64,000 nt of DNA from Deltaproteobacteria bacterium (GTDB lineage: Bacteria > Desulfobacterota > DSM-4660 > Desulfatiglandales > HGW-15): positions 62,001 through 126,000 of the forward strand of contig JAGVAP010000082.1 in the NCBI GenBank assembly GCA_020060215.1, written 5' to 3'. The notes under the pieces were generated by a model. The model searched no databases. It was not told the DNA's origin and saw only the letters and a program-made list of their open reading frames with translations. Shown here piece by piece: positions 35,849 to 45,284 of the stretch. The position numbers were made by a program, and so were the translations under genes. Each line of letters opens with the position of its first letter. Position 1 is the stretch's first letter.

Positions 35849-37132
35849 ATGAGCTGGGACATAAAATACTATCCGGAATACTGGGCGGGGAAGAAGCTTG
35901 CCTACCCCCATGTACCGAAGGAATCCCCCAAGTTTGCGAGGAGCATCGTCGCAGGAAACCTGGTTTTCGTGTCCGGATGCACGGGTCAGGATACGATCAG
36001 CGGGAAACCTACGGCCGACCGCTTCGAGGATCAGATGATCATGGCTATGGACAAGGTCAAGATGGCCATGGAAGAGGCCGGCAGTTCCCTGGAGAATGTC
36101 GTCAAGACCCTCATGCTGATCAAGCACCGGGATGATTACCCCAGGATGAGGAGGACCGAGGTCGAGTACTACCAGCAGCACGCCCCCTACCTGGTGGAGT
36201 TCCCGCCGGCCAGCACCTTCATCGTCCCCGCCTCTTTGGCCAGGCCCGAATTCCTGGTCGAGGTGGACGTCATCGGGGTGGTGAACAGGGACGCACCGGG
36301 GTGGCCGTTGAAGTACTATCCTGAGTCCTGGGCCGGGAAGAGGCTGGCGTTTCCTCATGTGCCGAAGGAATCTCCGAAGTTCGCCAGGACCGAGACCGTG
36401 GGGAACCTGATCATGGTCTCGGGCTGCACCGGTCAGAACACGGAGAATCTCCAGGTGGAGGCCGGAGACATCGAAGGCCAGACCAGGATCGCCCTCGGCA
36501 AGATGATCCATGGTATGGAGGAGGCGGGCGGTTCTTTGAACAACCTCGTGAAGACTTACGTATTGTTGCGGAACATGAACGACCTCCCGAAGTATCGAAA
36601 GATCGAGCAGGAGTTTTTCCAGGAGCATGCCCCCGACCTTGCCGGGAACCCGCCTGCCAGCACCGTGATCCAGGCGGCGAGTCTCGCCCTTCCCGAGTTC
36701 CTGATGGAGGTGGAGGCCTTTGGGGCGATCAAAAGGGATGCCGCGGGCTGGGAGGTAAGATCTATCCGGGGAAACCAAGAGGCGGCTTCGGCTGCATCGC
36801 TGGGGCAGCTGCTCTTCCTTTCCGGCTGCGACGGTTCCGACCCGAAGACGGGACGAGTCCAAACCGGTGCGATCGAAGTCCAGATCCATCAGGCCCTCGA
36901 CAAGGTGAAGGCCTCCCTGGAGAAATCCGGAAGCGGCATGGAGAAGATGGTGAAGACCTTTATGCTGCTGAAGAGGCTGGAGGATTATCCCCGGATGAGA
37001 AAGGCGGAGGTGGAGTATTACGAGAAGCACGCGCCGTATCTCGTTGAACACCCGCCGGTCAGCACCTTCATGCAGCTCTCGGAACTGACGAGTCCCGGTT
37101 TGTTCGAGATCGATGTGACCGCACTGATGTAG
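35849..37132 (+). CDS. Triple RidA (YjgF/YER057c/UK114) domain fusion protein
   Basis: This 427-residue protein is three RidA-like domains in tandem (about 1-145, 150-285 and 288-427). Domains 1 and 2 begin with near-identical segments (YYPEYWAGKKLAYPHVPKES and YYPESWAGKRLAFPHVPKES). Each has SGCTGQ or SGCDGS, a VKT(L/Y/F)MLLK-type strand and an HAP(Y/D)L...PP(A/V)ST stretch. RidA enzymes are homotrimers that deaminate reactive enamines; here one chain could form a pseudo-trimer. The catalytic Arg that follows Pro-Ala in active RidA is Ser in PAST, PAST and PVST, so deaminase activity is doubtful. SD is GGAGG. Confidence 0.85.
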   Translation: MSWDIKYYPEYWAGKKLAYPHVPKESPKFARSIVAGNLVFVSGCTGQDTISGKPTADRFEDQMIMAMDKVKMAMEEAGSSLENVVKTLMLIKHRDDYPRMRRTEVEYYQQHAPYLVEFPPASTFIVPASLARPEFLVEVDVIGVVNRDAPGWPLKYYPESWAGKRLAFPHVPKESPKFARTETVGNLIMVSGCTGQNTENLQVEAGDIEGQTRIALGKMIHGMEEAGGSLNNLVKTYVLLRNMNDLPKYRKIEQEFFQEHAPDLAGNPPASTVIQAASLALPEFLMEVEAFGAIKRDAAGWEVRSIRGNQEAASAASLGQLLFLSGCDGSDPKTGRVQTGAIEVQIHQALDKVKASLEKSGSGMEKMVKTFMLLKRLEDYPRMRKAEVEYYEKHAPYLVEHPPVSTFMQLSELTSPGLFEIDVTALM

Positions 37133-37210
37133 TGTGACCCGGAAACCCAGGGCCTCTGGGGGTCGGTCGCAAACGACGGGCTCGGTCCGGCAAAGCCGTC
37201 TGCCGGAAAG

Positions 37211-37401
37211 CTGGAATGATGGGATGTTGGGGCTTCGATGCCAAGGAGCCAAACGGCGCCCACATTCCAGGGTTCACCTCATGAATTCCTGCAGGATGGG
37301 TGGACCCCGGCCAGGCCCTGAGCCGGGGGAAGCCCGTCGGTTGAGGTGGCACGTCCAATCGCTTGAACTGATGGGTTTCGCTCCGCTCCACCCATCCTAC
37401 G
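37211..37401. repeat. Dispersed repeats: GGAATGATGG and GGATGGGTGGAGCG families
   Basis: TGGAATGATGGGATG (37211-37225) belongs to the GGAATGATGG family. GCAGGATGGGTGGA (37291-37304) and GATGGGTTTCGCTCCGCTCC with ACCCATCCTACG (37369-37401) form an inverted pair about 110 bp long, of the same type as 62458-62546 and 62619-62734. The rest of the 469-bp gap before the PilZ gene has no recognisable gene. Confidence 0.65.
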
Positions 37402-37601
37402 AAAGCCCGGTGAGAAACGGCATCAGCAGCGGTAAACCTGGATCCCGGCCCCGGCTTGTGCCGGACAGACCCTATCCCCACCGCAATGACTCGTCTTCGG
37501 ATTTGGTTCATGCCTCTTCCGGATTTAGTGCTTCAGAAAACCATCCATTTTGCCGATAGCTAGAGCGAATGAGAATATGAGCCCTGGAGGGGAAATCACT
37601 G

Positions 37602-38354
37602 ATGGCCTGGCATTCTCTGAGGAATGAAGCAGAGATCAAGAGGATCCTTGATCTCGTCATCCAAAGAGGCACGGACATTGAGGTTCATATCCCGGGGGAC
37701 GAGGAGACCTATTTCTCGAAGTTGGCCGAGATCCTGCCCGTGGACGGTGGCGGAAGGCGGGAGGGGAGGGGAATAGGCCTGCAACTCGCTCTGGAGAAGC
37801 TGTCCCCCCGGATTGGGAATCAACGTGTCCGAGACGCCGCTGTGGTCGACATCTATTTTCCTTTCAGCCGGTTCCACTGCCGGTTCCACTCCGCTCTCGC
37901 CTCCGGACACGGAAAACCTCCCAGAGAACGGCTGATGATCGGGTACCCGGGGATAGTGGAGGTCGAGGAGAAGAGGAGGGAGGAGCGCCTCTACCCCGAT
38001 TCGCCCGGCTTCTTGTCCGCGGTCTTCATGCTGGGCAAGGAAGAGGACGGGGAAAGGTACGAGCTGAGCGTCCTGAACTACTCCAGCCATGGCCTGGGCC
38101 TGCTCGTTGGAGAAGAGGATTCATCCCTGCTCCCGAGGTTGGAGCCGGGGGACACGATCCCGGAGATTCTCCTCTTCGGAGAGGCCCTGCTAGCGAGGAT
38201 TTCGGCCGTTGTCCGGCACAAGAGCGAGATACACGAAGGGCCGCACGCAGGTGCATTTGTCGTGGGTCTTGAATCGGCGGACGGTCTGGAAGGATGTCTG
38301 GATAGAAGTCCTCTACCGGTTACCCGGAGGACGGATTGCGGAGAGCGGTCGTAA
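37602..38354 (+). CDS. PilZ-domain protein (probable cyclic di-GMP receptor)
   Basis: This 250-residue protein has an N-terminal YcgR-like segment (about 1-110) and a C-terminal PilZ domain. The PilZ ligand pattern is visible as KRREERLY (RxxxR, about 128-135) and NYSSHGLGL (about 164-172). Pilus and flagellar systems use such proteins to respond to cyclic di-GMP. It lies 3 bp before the PilB-like ATPase gene, whose N-terminus may bind the same ligand. Start ATG at 37602 follows GGAGGGG. Confidence 0.75.
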   Translation: MAWHSLRNEAEIKRILDLVIQRGTDIEVHIPGDEETYFSKLAEILPVDGGGRREGRGIGLQLALEKLSPRIGNQRVRDAAVVDIYFPFSRFHCRFHSALASGHGKPPRERLMIGYPGIVEVEEKRREERLYPDSPGFLSAVFMLGKEEDGERYELSVLNYSSHGLGLLVGEEDSSLLPRLEPGDTIPEILLFGEALLARISAVVRHKSEIHEGPHAGAFVVGLESADGLEGCLDRSPLPVTRRTDCGERS

Positions 38355-38357
38355 CCT

Positions 38358-40622
38358 ATGCCGGAGCCGATCAAAAAAGGTCCCATTCCGATCAAGAAGC
38401 CCCCGATCCCATCCAAGTCGAGCCTCAAGGCGACCATCAAGGATCAGTCCGGAGCCGGCAAGACCCGTATAGGGGAAATCCTCTCCAAGGAAGGATACAT
38501 CACCAGCACCCAGCTCCAGGAGGCCCTGAACTACCAGAAGAAGAATCAGGGGCGACTGGGGAGTATTCTCATCAACCTGGGCTACATCGACGAGGATACG
38601 ATCATCAGCGTCCTCAGCCGTCTCCACCATTACCCGCCGGTCGTCATCTCCCGGCAGACCGTCAGCCCCGAAGCCGTGAAGGTCCTTTCCTATGATCTCG
38701 CCAAGAAACACATGGCTTTTCCTCTCCGGATCGACGGCGACATCCTCGAGGTCGCCATGGTGGAGCCGACGGACACCTCGGCGGTCGAAGAGCTCCAGAC
38801 CGCGGTGCGGAAAAACCTGCGGATCAGCATCTCTACGGAGAAGGACATCGTCGACGCGTTCAAGAAGCACTACAACATCAGCGACGAGGAGTATCACGGG
38901 TTCTTCGGCAGGAAGGATGAAAAGCAGGAGGACGATACTCCGGTCATCGAGGTGGAAGACTTCGGCGCGCTGGTGTCCGAGGCCGCGGCGGATATCCAGA
39001 TCGAGACCCCTACGGAAGATGAAGAAGGCTCCAACGAGTATTCGGCGGCCAGTGCCCCCATTATCAAGCTGGTCAACGGGATCATGTTGAGGGCGATCAA
39101 GGAGGGCGTCAGCGATATCCACATCGAGCCTTTTGAGAAGGCCCTGCAGGTCCGCTACCGGTTGGACGGAGCGCTCTACAAGTCCATGAACCTGCCCCTG
39201 GCCATCAAGAACGCCCTCGTCTCAAGAATCAAGATCCTGTCGGGTCTCAACATCGCCGAGCGCCGGGTGCCCCAGGACGGCAGGATCAAGCTGCGGGTGG
39301 GGCGGGACAAGGCGGTGGACTTCCGCGTATCCAGCCTGCCCACGCTTTTCGGGGAAGGCATTGTCATGAGGATCCTGGACCCGGGTGCCCTGAACGTGGA
39401 CCTGACGAAGCTCGGCTTCGAACAGAAGACCTTCGACGCACTGAAGCGCTGCATCTACCGGCCCTACGGCCTCCTCCTCGTCACGGGGCCGACCGGAAGC
39501 GGCAAGACCACGACCCTCTACTCCATCCTCAACGCCCTGAACAAGGAAGACACCAAGATCCTCACGGCCGAAGACCCGGTCGAGTTCAACTTCAGGGGGA
39601 TCAATCAGGTCCTCGTGAGAAATGAAGTGGGGATGACCTTTGCCGCAGCCCTCAAGTCCTTCCTGCGCCAGGACCCCGACATCATCATGGTCGGCGAGAT
39701 CCGCGACATGGAGACGGCCGAGATCGCCATCAAGGCCGCCATGACCGGTCACCTGGTCTTCAGTACCCTCCACACCAACGATTGCCCTTCCACCATCGGC
39801 CGTCTGGTGGACATCGGCATACCGTCTTACATGCTGGCCTCCGCGGTGACCATGGTCCTTTCCCAGCGGCTGGTGAGGAGGCTCTGCCAGTGCAAAGCCC
39901 CGGTAGAGGTAGATCCCAAGGAACTGGAGTCGCTGGGATTCCCGAAGGACGAAATCCCCAAGCTCACCGTGTACGGCCCGAAAGGATGCGAGATCTGCAA
40001 GGGGAGCGGGTACAAGGGGAGGGTGGGTCTCTACGAGCTGATGGAAGTGACCGATGACGTGGGCAAGGCCATCAACGCAAGCGTGCCGGAGGACCAGCTG
40101 CGGAAGGTCGCCATGCAGGAGGGGATGGTCACCCTCCGCGATGCGGGGCTCCAGAAGATCCGCGAGGGGATGACCTCCGTGGAGGAGGTCGCCAGGAGGA
40201 CCATTGCGACCAAGGAGGCCATGCCGGCCTACCTGGTGAATCCGGACGTGATCGAGTGCCAGGATGGAGAAATCATCATCCGAGAGGGGAATACGGACCT
40301 GGATTTCTACAAACTTGTGCGGGGCGCCCTGGCGGTCGTCAAGGACGGGAAGAAGATCGCGGAGATCGCTCAACCTGGTGACTTTTTTGGTGAAATGGCC
40401 GCAATCTCGGGTGAGCCCAGGTCCGCCTCCATCGTGGCGTCCGGAAAGGCGGTGGTGAAACGCTTCCCCGGCGAAAAGCTCCATGAGGTGATCGAGAAGT
40501 ATCCCGATGTGGCCAAACACCTTTTTCAGCTCCTGGTCGGCCGTCTCGACCGCGCCAACAAGCTCACCACCAAACTTGCCGCCGATCTGGTCAAGATCAA
40601 TCAGCAGCGAAGACCCGCTTAG
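38358..40622 (+). CDS. PilB/GspE-family ATPase fused to a cyclic nucleotide-binding domain
   Basis: This 754-residue assembly ATPase for a type IV pilus or type II secretion system has an MshEN domain (about 35-140; [34 protein letters not shown]), then the motor: Walker [10 protein letters not shown] (377-385), Asp box LTAEDPVEF, Walker [11 protein letters not shown] and a tetracysteine zinc motif (CQC...CEIC, about 513-543). Ordinary PilB proteins end near residue 570; here a CRP/cNMP-binding domain (about 640-750; [18 protein letters not shown]) is added. It has no pilus genes beside it, only the PilZ gene. Confidence 0.92.
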   Translation: MPEPIKKGPIPIKKPPIPSKSSLKATIKDQSGAGKTRIGEILSKEGYITSTQLQEALNYQKKNQGRLGSILINLGYIDEDTIISVLSRLHHYPPVVISRQTVSPEAVKVLSYDLAKKHMAFPLRIDGDILEVAMVEPTDTSAVEELQTAVRKNLRISISTEKDIVDAFKKHYNISDEEYHGFFGRKDEKQEDDTPVIEVEDFGALVSEAAADIQIETPTEDEEGSNEYSAASAPIIKLVNGIMLRAIKEGVSDIHIEPFEKALQVRYRLDGALYKSMNLPLAIKNALVSRIKILSGLNIAERRVPQDGRIKLRVGRDKAVDFRVSSLPTLFGEGIVMRILDPGALNVDLTKLGFEQKTFDALKRCIYRPYGLLLVTGPTGSGKTTTLYSILNALNKEDTKILTAEDPVEFNFRGINQVLVRNEVGMTFAAALKSFLRQDPDIIMVGEIRDMETAEIAIKAAMTGHLVFSTLHTNDCPSTIGRLVDIGIPSYMLASAVTMVLSQRLVRRLCQCKAPVEVDPKELESLGFPKDEIPKLTVYGPKGCEICKGSGYKGRVGLYELMEVTDDVGKAINASVPEDQLRKVAMQEGMVTLRDAGLQKIREGMTSVEEVARRTIATKEAMPAYLVNPDVIECQDGEIIIREGNTDLDFYKLVRGALAVVKDGKKIAEIAQPGDFFGEMAAISGEPRSASIVASGKAVVKRFPGEKLHEVIEKYPDVAKHLFQLLVGRLDRANKLTTKLAADLVKINQQRRPA

Positions 40623-40952
40623 TTGTCACCAAACCCTCCACCTCCGGCGGCGGACCCGGAGAGGTTCTACCGATCCGGGGTGAAAATTATGCCCTGAAAA
40701 CAAGCACCTGAGGCCACCGGCTCTTCGGGTGGAGTCTCACTCATAACGGTCTTACGCGCACATCCTTCAGGTACTTGTTTTGAAAAGTGCGGCAAACCCC
40801 TGTTCAAATACCCCCTCGCACGAACAAGCAAGGCTTGTCCATGGCACCGGGCAAGAATGGATGAAACGGAGAACGCTTCCTTTCTGGAAAATGCACAGGG
40901 GAAATCGTATACTGGTCACCGACAAATAGGAAGGCAGGAGGTGCATCAGGAA

Positions 40953-41615
40953 ATGGGCTTCAGGGATTTTTCCGTGACCCCCGCCTACAGGGAGCGCTAC
41001 CCCGGGGTGGGTTTCGGGCTGGCCATGGTCAGGGGGTGCAGCAACCCCTCCAACCCGCCCGGGTTCGATCAACACAAGCGGAAGCTGCTGCGCAGGATGA
41101 AAAGGAGGGAGACCCTGGCAGAGATTGCCGCTCGGATCGGCACGTACGAGAGATTCTTTGGGAGCTTCGGGTTCGAGTGCCCCCTGCCCAAGCACCTGAA
41201 GTATACGGTAGAGACCGGGTTCCCGCGCTACAACCTCATGGTGGACGCCCACTTCATCGCGGAGATGTGCGCGGGGATCCTGGTCGCGGTCACGGACTTC
41301 GATCGATTCGACGGCAGACTCCGCCTCGACATCGCTGCGGAGGGAGAGTGCTGCAGCGGCATGGGCGGAAGAGAGTTCAGGACCAAGAAAGGGGAGATCG
41401 TCCTCAGGGACGACCGGGACATCGTGTGCGTGCTCTGCCAGGGGGCGGATGAGAAGACCAGGGTCTCGGAAGCCACCCAAAACGTGCTCTTCTACGCGTA
41501 TGCCGTGCCGGGAGTCGGAGACGGGTTTCTCAGGGAAGGTCTCGCGCTGGCTGCGGAGGCCGTCTCGGCGTTTGGCGGGGGGATGGTTGAGGGACCCGAG
41601 ACGTACGGCGTTTAG
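40953..41615 (+). CDS. Solo B3/4 (tRNA-editing-like) domain protein
   Basis: This 220-residue protein matches the B3/4 domain of the phenylalanyl-tRNA synthetase beta subunit, which recognises and edits mischarged tRNA. Family-like segments are ERYPGVGFGLAMVRG near 12-26, YNLMVDAHFIAEMCAG near 92 and VLCQGADEKTRVSEATQNV near 158. Solo copies are widespread but poorly characterised. ATG at 40953 has AGGAGGTG upstream; the frame opens at 40857. A small terminator follows the gene. Confidence 0.75.
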   Translation: MGFRDFSVTPAYRERYPGVGFGLAMVRGCSNPSNPPGFDQHKRKLLRRMKRRETLAEIAARIGTYERFFGSFGFECPLPKHLKYTVETGFPRYNLMVDAHFIAEMCAGILVAVTDFDRFDGRLRLDIAAEGECCSGMGGREFRTKKGEIVLRDDRDIVCVLCQGADEKTRVSEATQNVLFYAYAVPGVGDGFLREGLALAAEAVSAFGGGMVEGPETYGV

Positions 41616-41662
41616 TGTGATTTCCAACATTCCATTGTTCCGGTTTGCCGGCCGTAGATTTC

Positions 41663-41679
41663 ACCCCTCCGGGGTTTTT
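41663..41679 (+). terminator. Short terminator after the B3/4 gene
   Basis: ACCCC (41663-41667), loop TCC and GGGGT (41671-41675) are followed by TTTTG. The stem is only 5 bp but directly precedes a T-run and the promoter of the next operon. Confidence 0.5.
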
Positions 41680-41701
41680 GAAGCCGGATCCGGAAAACCC
41701 C

Positions 41702-41730
41702 TTGACACCGTACTTGACCTGCGCTATCGT
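41702..41730 (+). promoter_or_regulatory. Promoter of the branched-chain amino acid operon
   Basis: TTGACA (41702-41707), 17-bp spacer and TATCGT (41725-41730). Transcription would start near 41737, giving a leader of about 240 nt that contains the attenuator. Confidence 0.7.
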
Positions 41731-41767
41731 CATAGGACTAACTTGAGCAGGTGAGAAGCATCTAATC

Positions 41768-41884
41768 ATGTTATCCATCGGCCGGAATACCATCGCTATT
41801 ACCACCGCAATAGGGGTCCTTGTATCCCTATTGCTCCTCCTCCTTTTGGGGAAACCCAAAATACCGGGCCTGATGATGGCATGA
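41768..41884 (+). CDS. Branched-chain amino acid operon leader peptide (attenuator)
   Basis: This 38-codon reading frame encodes MLSIGRNTIAITTAIGVLVS then LLLLLLLG and KPKIPGLMMA. It holds 5 Ile, 2 Val and 10 Leu codons, with seven Leu in a row (41828-41848), just as in ilv and leu leader peptides of enteric bacteria. It lies between a good promoter and a terminator, and its stop codon is 17 bp before the terminator. Ribosome stalling on scarce charged Ile, Val or Leu tRNAs would leave 41866-41879 free to form the antiterminator. Its short size keeps it out of most gene calls. Confidence 0.85.
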   Translation: MLSIGRNTIAITTAIGVLVSLLLLLLLGKPKIPGLMMA

Positions 41885-41921
41885 AATAGAACCAGAGTAT
41901 CAAAAAACCGTTATCAGGCCC
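41866..41921 (+). promoter_or_regulatory. Antiterminator of the ilv/leu attenuator
   Basis: GGGCCTGATGATGG (41866-41879) is complementary to CCGTTATCAGGCCC (41908-41921) over 14 bp, two of them G-U. The second arm overlaps the 5' arm of the terminator, so the two structures exclude each other. A ribosome at the leader stop codon would cover the first arm and let the terminator form. Confidence 0.8.
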
Positions 41922-41942
41922 CCCTGATAACGGTTTTTTTTT
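41902..41942 (+). terminator. Attenuator terminator before cimA
   Basis: AAAAAACCGTTATCAGG (41902-41918) and CCTGATAACGGTTTTTT (41923-41939) form a perfect 17-bp stem with a CCCC loop and a T-run. It ends about 38 bp before the cimA start, so it can switch off the whole operon. Confidence 0.92.
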
Positions 41943-41979
41943 GGAGTCAAATCTCGAACACCCCGGCAAGGATGAGTTT

Positions 41980-43554
41980 ATGAGCAGGCAGATCGTTCTT
42001 TACGACACCACCCTCAGGGACGGCACCCAGGGAGAGCAGGTCAACCTATCGGCCGAGGACAAGCTTCGCGTGGCCCGGAAACTGGACGAGATGGGGATCC
42101 ATTATGTGGAGGGGGGCTGGCCCGGCTCGAATCCCAAGGACGCCCGTTTCTTCGAGATGTGCCGGAGCGAATCCTTCAAGAACATCAGGCTCACCGCATT
42201 CGGGAGTACCCGCCGCGCCTTCACGAGGCCTGAAGGGGATCAGAACATCTCCGCCCTGCTCGAAACCGGGACAGGCGCGATCACGATCTTCGGCAAGAGC
42301 TGGGACCTCCATGCCTCCGAGCTCATCGGCGCCACCCTAGAGGAAAACCTCGCCATGATTCGGGAGAGCGTAAGCTTCCTGAAATCCAAGGGGAGGGAAG
42401 TCGTCTACGATGCAGAGCATTTCTTCGACGGCTACAAGAGAAACCCCTCCTACGCGATGGAGTCGATCAGGGCAGCCATGGAGGGAAACGCGGACTGGAT
42501 CGTCCTCTGCGACACGAACGGGGGGAGCCTGCCCCATGAGGTGATGGAGATCATGGGCAAGGTCGTGGTCCACCTGGACAGACCTTTCGGGATCCATGCG
42601 CATAACGACTGCGGCCTTGCCCTGGCCAACTCGCTGGTGGCGGTCCAGGCCGGCGCCTCCATGGTGCAGGGGACCATCAACGGGTACGGGGAGCGGTGCG
42701 GCAACACGGACCTGATCGCCGTCATCGGAAACCTCCAGGTAAAGATGGGGTATGCCTGCATACCGCCGGACCGGCTCAAGAGGCTCACGGAGCTCTCGAG
42801 GTATGTGAGCGAGGTGGCCAACGTGCCCCCTGTCAGTCAGCGCCCTTTCGTCGGGAACAGCGCCTTTGCCCACAAGGGGGGCGTGCATGTGAGCGCCATT
42901 ATCAAGGATCCGCGGGCCTACGAGCACATCGAACCCGAGATGGTGGGGAACCGCCGCCGGGTCCTGGTCTCCGACCTCTCGGGCAAGAGCAACATCGACT
43001 ACAAGGCCCGGGAGATGGGCATCAAGATCGGGGGAAACGGGTACGGCAGCGATAAGATCGTGCAGGAGATCAAACGGATGGAGGATCAGGGCTTCCAGTT
43101 CGACGCCGCCGAAGGGAGTCTGGAGCTCCTCATCAAAAAGGCCTCAGGACAGTTCGTCGAGCCCTTCAAACTGGAGTCTTTCAGGGTTACCATTGAGAAG
43201 AACGGGTCCGGCCCGTCCGCATCCCAGGCGACCATCAAGATCTCCGTAGGCGATGAGCACGAGATCACGGCCGCCGAGGGGGACGGCCCGGTCAACGCCC
43301 TCGACAATGCCCTACGCAAGGCCCTCTACAAGTTCTTCCCCCAGATCAACGAAATGGGGCTTGTGGATTTCAAGGTCCGCGTCATCGACGGGAGCGACGG
43401 AACAGGCGCCAAGGTGCGGGTGCAGATCGAGTCCAGGGACAGCAGGGAGATCTGGTCCACCCTCGGGGTGTCGGAAAACGTCATCGAGGCAAGCTGGCAG
43501 GCGCTCGTGGACAGTGTTCAGTACAAACTTTCCAGGAACAAGGACGAGGACTGA
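41980..43554 (+). CDS. cimA: (R)-citramalate synthase CimA
   Basis: This enzyme condenses pyruvate with acetyl-CoA to citramalate, the first step of the pyruvate route to isoleucine. The 524-residue protein has the HMGL-like TIM barrel: LYDTTLRDGTQGEQ at the start, AEHFFDGYKRNP, VLCDTNGGSLPHEV, HAHNDCGLA and NGYGERCGN, then a LeuA-type C-terminal regulatory domain (from about 395). The TQGEQ and HFFDGYK signatures separate CimA from LeuA. ATG at 41980 is used, with AAGGATGAG upstream. It is the first gene of the operon, directly controlled by the attenuator. Confidence 0.95.
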   Translation: MSRQIVLYDTTLRDGTQGEQVNLSAEDKLRVARKLDEMGIHYVEGGWPGSNPKDARFFEMCRSESFKNIRLTAFGSTRRAFTRPEGDQNISALLETGTGAITIFGKSWDLHASELIGATLEENLAMIRESVSFLKSKGREVVYDAEHFFDGYKRNPSYAMESIRAAMEGNADWIVLCDTNGGSLPHEVMEIMGKVVVHLDRPFGIHAHNDCGLALANSLVAVQAGASMVQGTINGYGERCGNTDLIAVIGNLQVKMGYACIPPDRLKRLTELSRYVSEVANVPPVSQRPFVGNSAFAHKGGVHVSAIIKDPRAYEHIEPEMVGNRRRVLVSDLSGKSNIDYKAREMGIKIGGNGYGSDKIVQEIKRMEDQGFQFDAAEGSLELLIKKASGQFVEPFKLESFRVTIEKNGSGPSASQATIKISVGDEHEITAAEGDGPVNALDNALRKALYKFFPQINEMGLVDFKVRVIDGSDGTGAKVRVQIESRDSREIWSTLGVSENVIEASWQALVDSVQYKLSRNKDED

Positions 43555-43593
43555 AGATGGTTTCGTATCCCGCAGTCGGCACGGAGGAATCCG

Positions 43594-43625
43594 CCGCAGA
43601 TTTTCTCGCAAGAGAGAGTCTGCGG
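43594..43625. other. Hairpin between cimA and leuA
   Basis: CCGCAGA (43594-43600) pairs with TCTGCGG (43619-43625), with inner TCTC/GAGA pairs. There is no T-run, so it is not a clear terminator. It may affect mRNA stability or leuA expression. Confidence 0.5.
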
Positions 43626-43726
43626 AGGGTCCTTATGGGATAGCCTTACCGGACGGGCAGCGTGGCACCGTCATGAAAGGATTCCTGGCCACGATTCTCA
43701 AGACATGACCCATTTGGAGGCTATCG

Positions 43727-45274
43727 ATGGACGGTAACCGTGTGATCATTTTCGATACGACGTTGAGGGACGGCGAGCAATCCCCGGGTGCCAGCATGAA
43801 CGCGGCCGAAAAGGTGCGGCTCGCCACACAGCTTGAAAAACTGGGGGTGGATGTCATCGAGGCCGGTTTCCCGGCCGCATCCCCGGGCGACTTCGAGGCG
43901 GTGCGGCAGATCGCGGCCAAGGTCAGGCGAGTCCAGGTGGCGGCGCTCGCCAGGGCCTCGAAGGAAGATATCGATCGCGCCTGGGGTTCCATCAAGGATG
44001 CGGCCCATCCGAGGATCCATACGTTCATCGCCACCTCGGACATCCACATGAAGTACAAGCTGAAGATGGATCGGGACCAGGTGGTGGAGGGCGCGGTCCG
44101 GGCCGTTCGCCATGCAAAGGGTTATACGGACAACGTCGAGTTCTCGGCCGAAGACGGCTCCCGGAGCGATCCCGATTTCCTCTGCAGGATCTTTGGAGCC
44201 GCCATCGAGGCGGGGGCCACCACCATCAACCTCCCGGACACGGTGGGGTATGCACTCCCGGATGAGTTCGGAAAGCTGGTCTCCTATGTCCGGGAAAACA
44301 CCCCCGGCATGGACAGGATCGTTCTCAGCGTCCATTGCCACAACGATCTCGGCCTTGCCACGGCGAACACCATTGCCGGTTTGCGGGCCGGTGCGCGCCA
44401 GGCCGAGGTCACCATCAACGGTATCGGCGAGAGGGCCGGCAACACCTCCCTGGAAGAGATCGTGATGTGCCTCTTCACCAGGAAGGGAGATACGGGGCTT
44501 TTCACCGGCATCCACACGAGAGAGATCCACCCGTCCAGCAGGCTCGTGAGCATGATCACGGGGATCGTGGTCCAGCCCAACAAGGCGGTCGTAGGGGCGA
44601 ACGCCTTTGCCCACGAGGCCGGGATCCACCAGGACGGGGTGCTGAAGAACCGGATGACCTATGAGATCATGGAGCCGGAAACCGTGGGGCTCTCCACCAA
44701 CCGGCTCGTCCTCGGGAAGCACTCGGGCCGCCACGCCTTCAGGAACAAGCTCACGGAACTCGGGTACGACCTCGGGGAGGAGGACGTCAACAAGGTCTTC
44801 GAGCGGTTCAAGGAACTGGCGGACAAGCGCAAGGAGATCCTGGACGAGGACATCGAGGTGATCGTGGCCGAGGAGATCCTCCGCATTCCGGACAAGTACC
44901 AGCTGGACTACCTGAACGTGGTCTGCGGGACCGTGGCCGTGCCGACTGCGACCGTGAAGCTGAAGATCGACGGGAAGGAGACCCAGGGCGCGGGCTTCGG
45001 GGTCGGGCCCATCGATGCCGCCTACAACACCATATCCAAGATGACCGGCACCCGATCCAAGCTGGTGCGCTTCTCGATCACGGCCATCAGCAGCGGCACG
45101 GATGCCCAGGGGGAGGTGACGGTTCGGCTCCAGGAAAACGGCCTGGTCGCCTTGGGCAAGGGGGCGGACTCGGATATCTTCATCGCCAGCGCCAAGGCGT
45201 ACGTCAATGGATTGAACCGGATCGAGTACCTGAAGAAGAACCCGTCCCTGGCACCGGAGGAAAGGTCGCTCTAG
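43727..45274 (+). CDS. leuA: 2-isopropylmalate synthase LeuA
   Basis: This enzyme condenses 2-oxoisovalerate with acetyl-CoA, the first committed step to leucine. The 515-residue length is typical. Motifs are [64 protein letters not shown] and [12 protein letters not shown], and a C-terminal allosteric domain (about 390-515) expected to sense leucine. It is the second gene of the operon, with a 172-bp gap to cimA that contains a hairpin. Confidence 0.96.
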   Translation: MDGNRVIIFDTTLRDGEQSPGASMNAAEKVRLATQLEKLGVDVIEAGFPAASPGDFEAVRQIAAKVRRVQVAALARASKEDIDRAWGSIKDAAHPRIHTFIATSDIHMKYKLKMDRDQVVEGAVRAVRHAKGYTDNVEFSAEDGSRSDPDFLCRIFGAAIEAGATTINLPDTVGYALPDEFGKLVSYVRENTPGMDRIVLSVHCHNDLGLATANTIAGLRAGARQAEVTINGIGERAGNTSLEEIVMCLFTRKGDTGLFTGIHTREIHPSSRLVSMITGIVVQPNKAVVGANAFAHEAGIHQDGVLKNRMTYEIMEPETVGLSTNRLVLGKHSGRHAFRNKLTELGYDLGEEDVNKVFERFKELADKRKEILDEDIEVIVAEEILRIPDKYQLDYLNVVCGTVAVPTATVKLKIDGKETQGAGFGVGPIDAAYNTISKMTGTRSKLVRFSITAISSGTDAQGEVTVRLQENGLVALGKGADSDIFIASAKAYVNGLNRIEYLKKNPSLAPEERSL

Positions 45275-45284
45275 GAGCTGTTCT

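Noticed and set aside
35807..37252. 481-codon reverse frame across the RidA-fusion gene
   Set aside because: It lies antisense to a protein with three recognisable domains and has no family resemblance.
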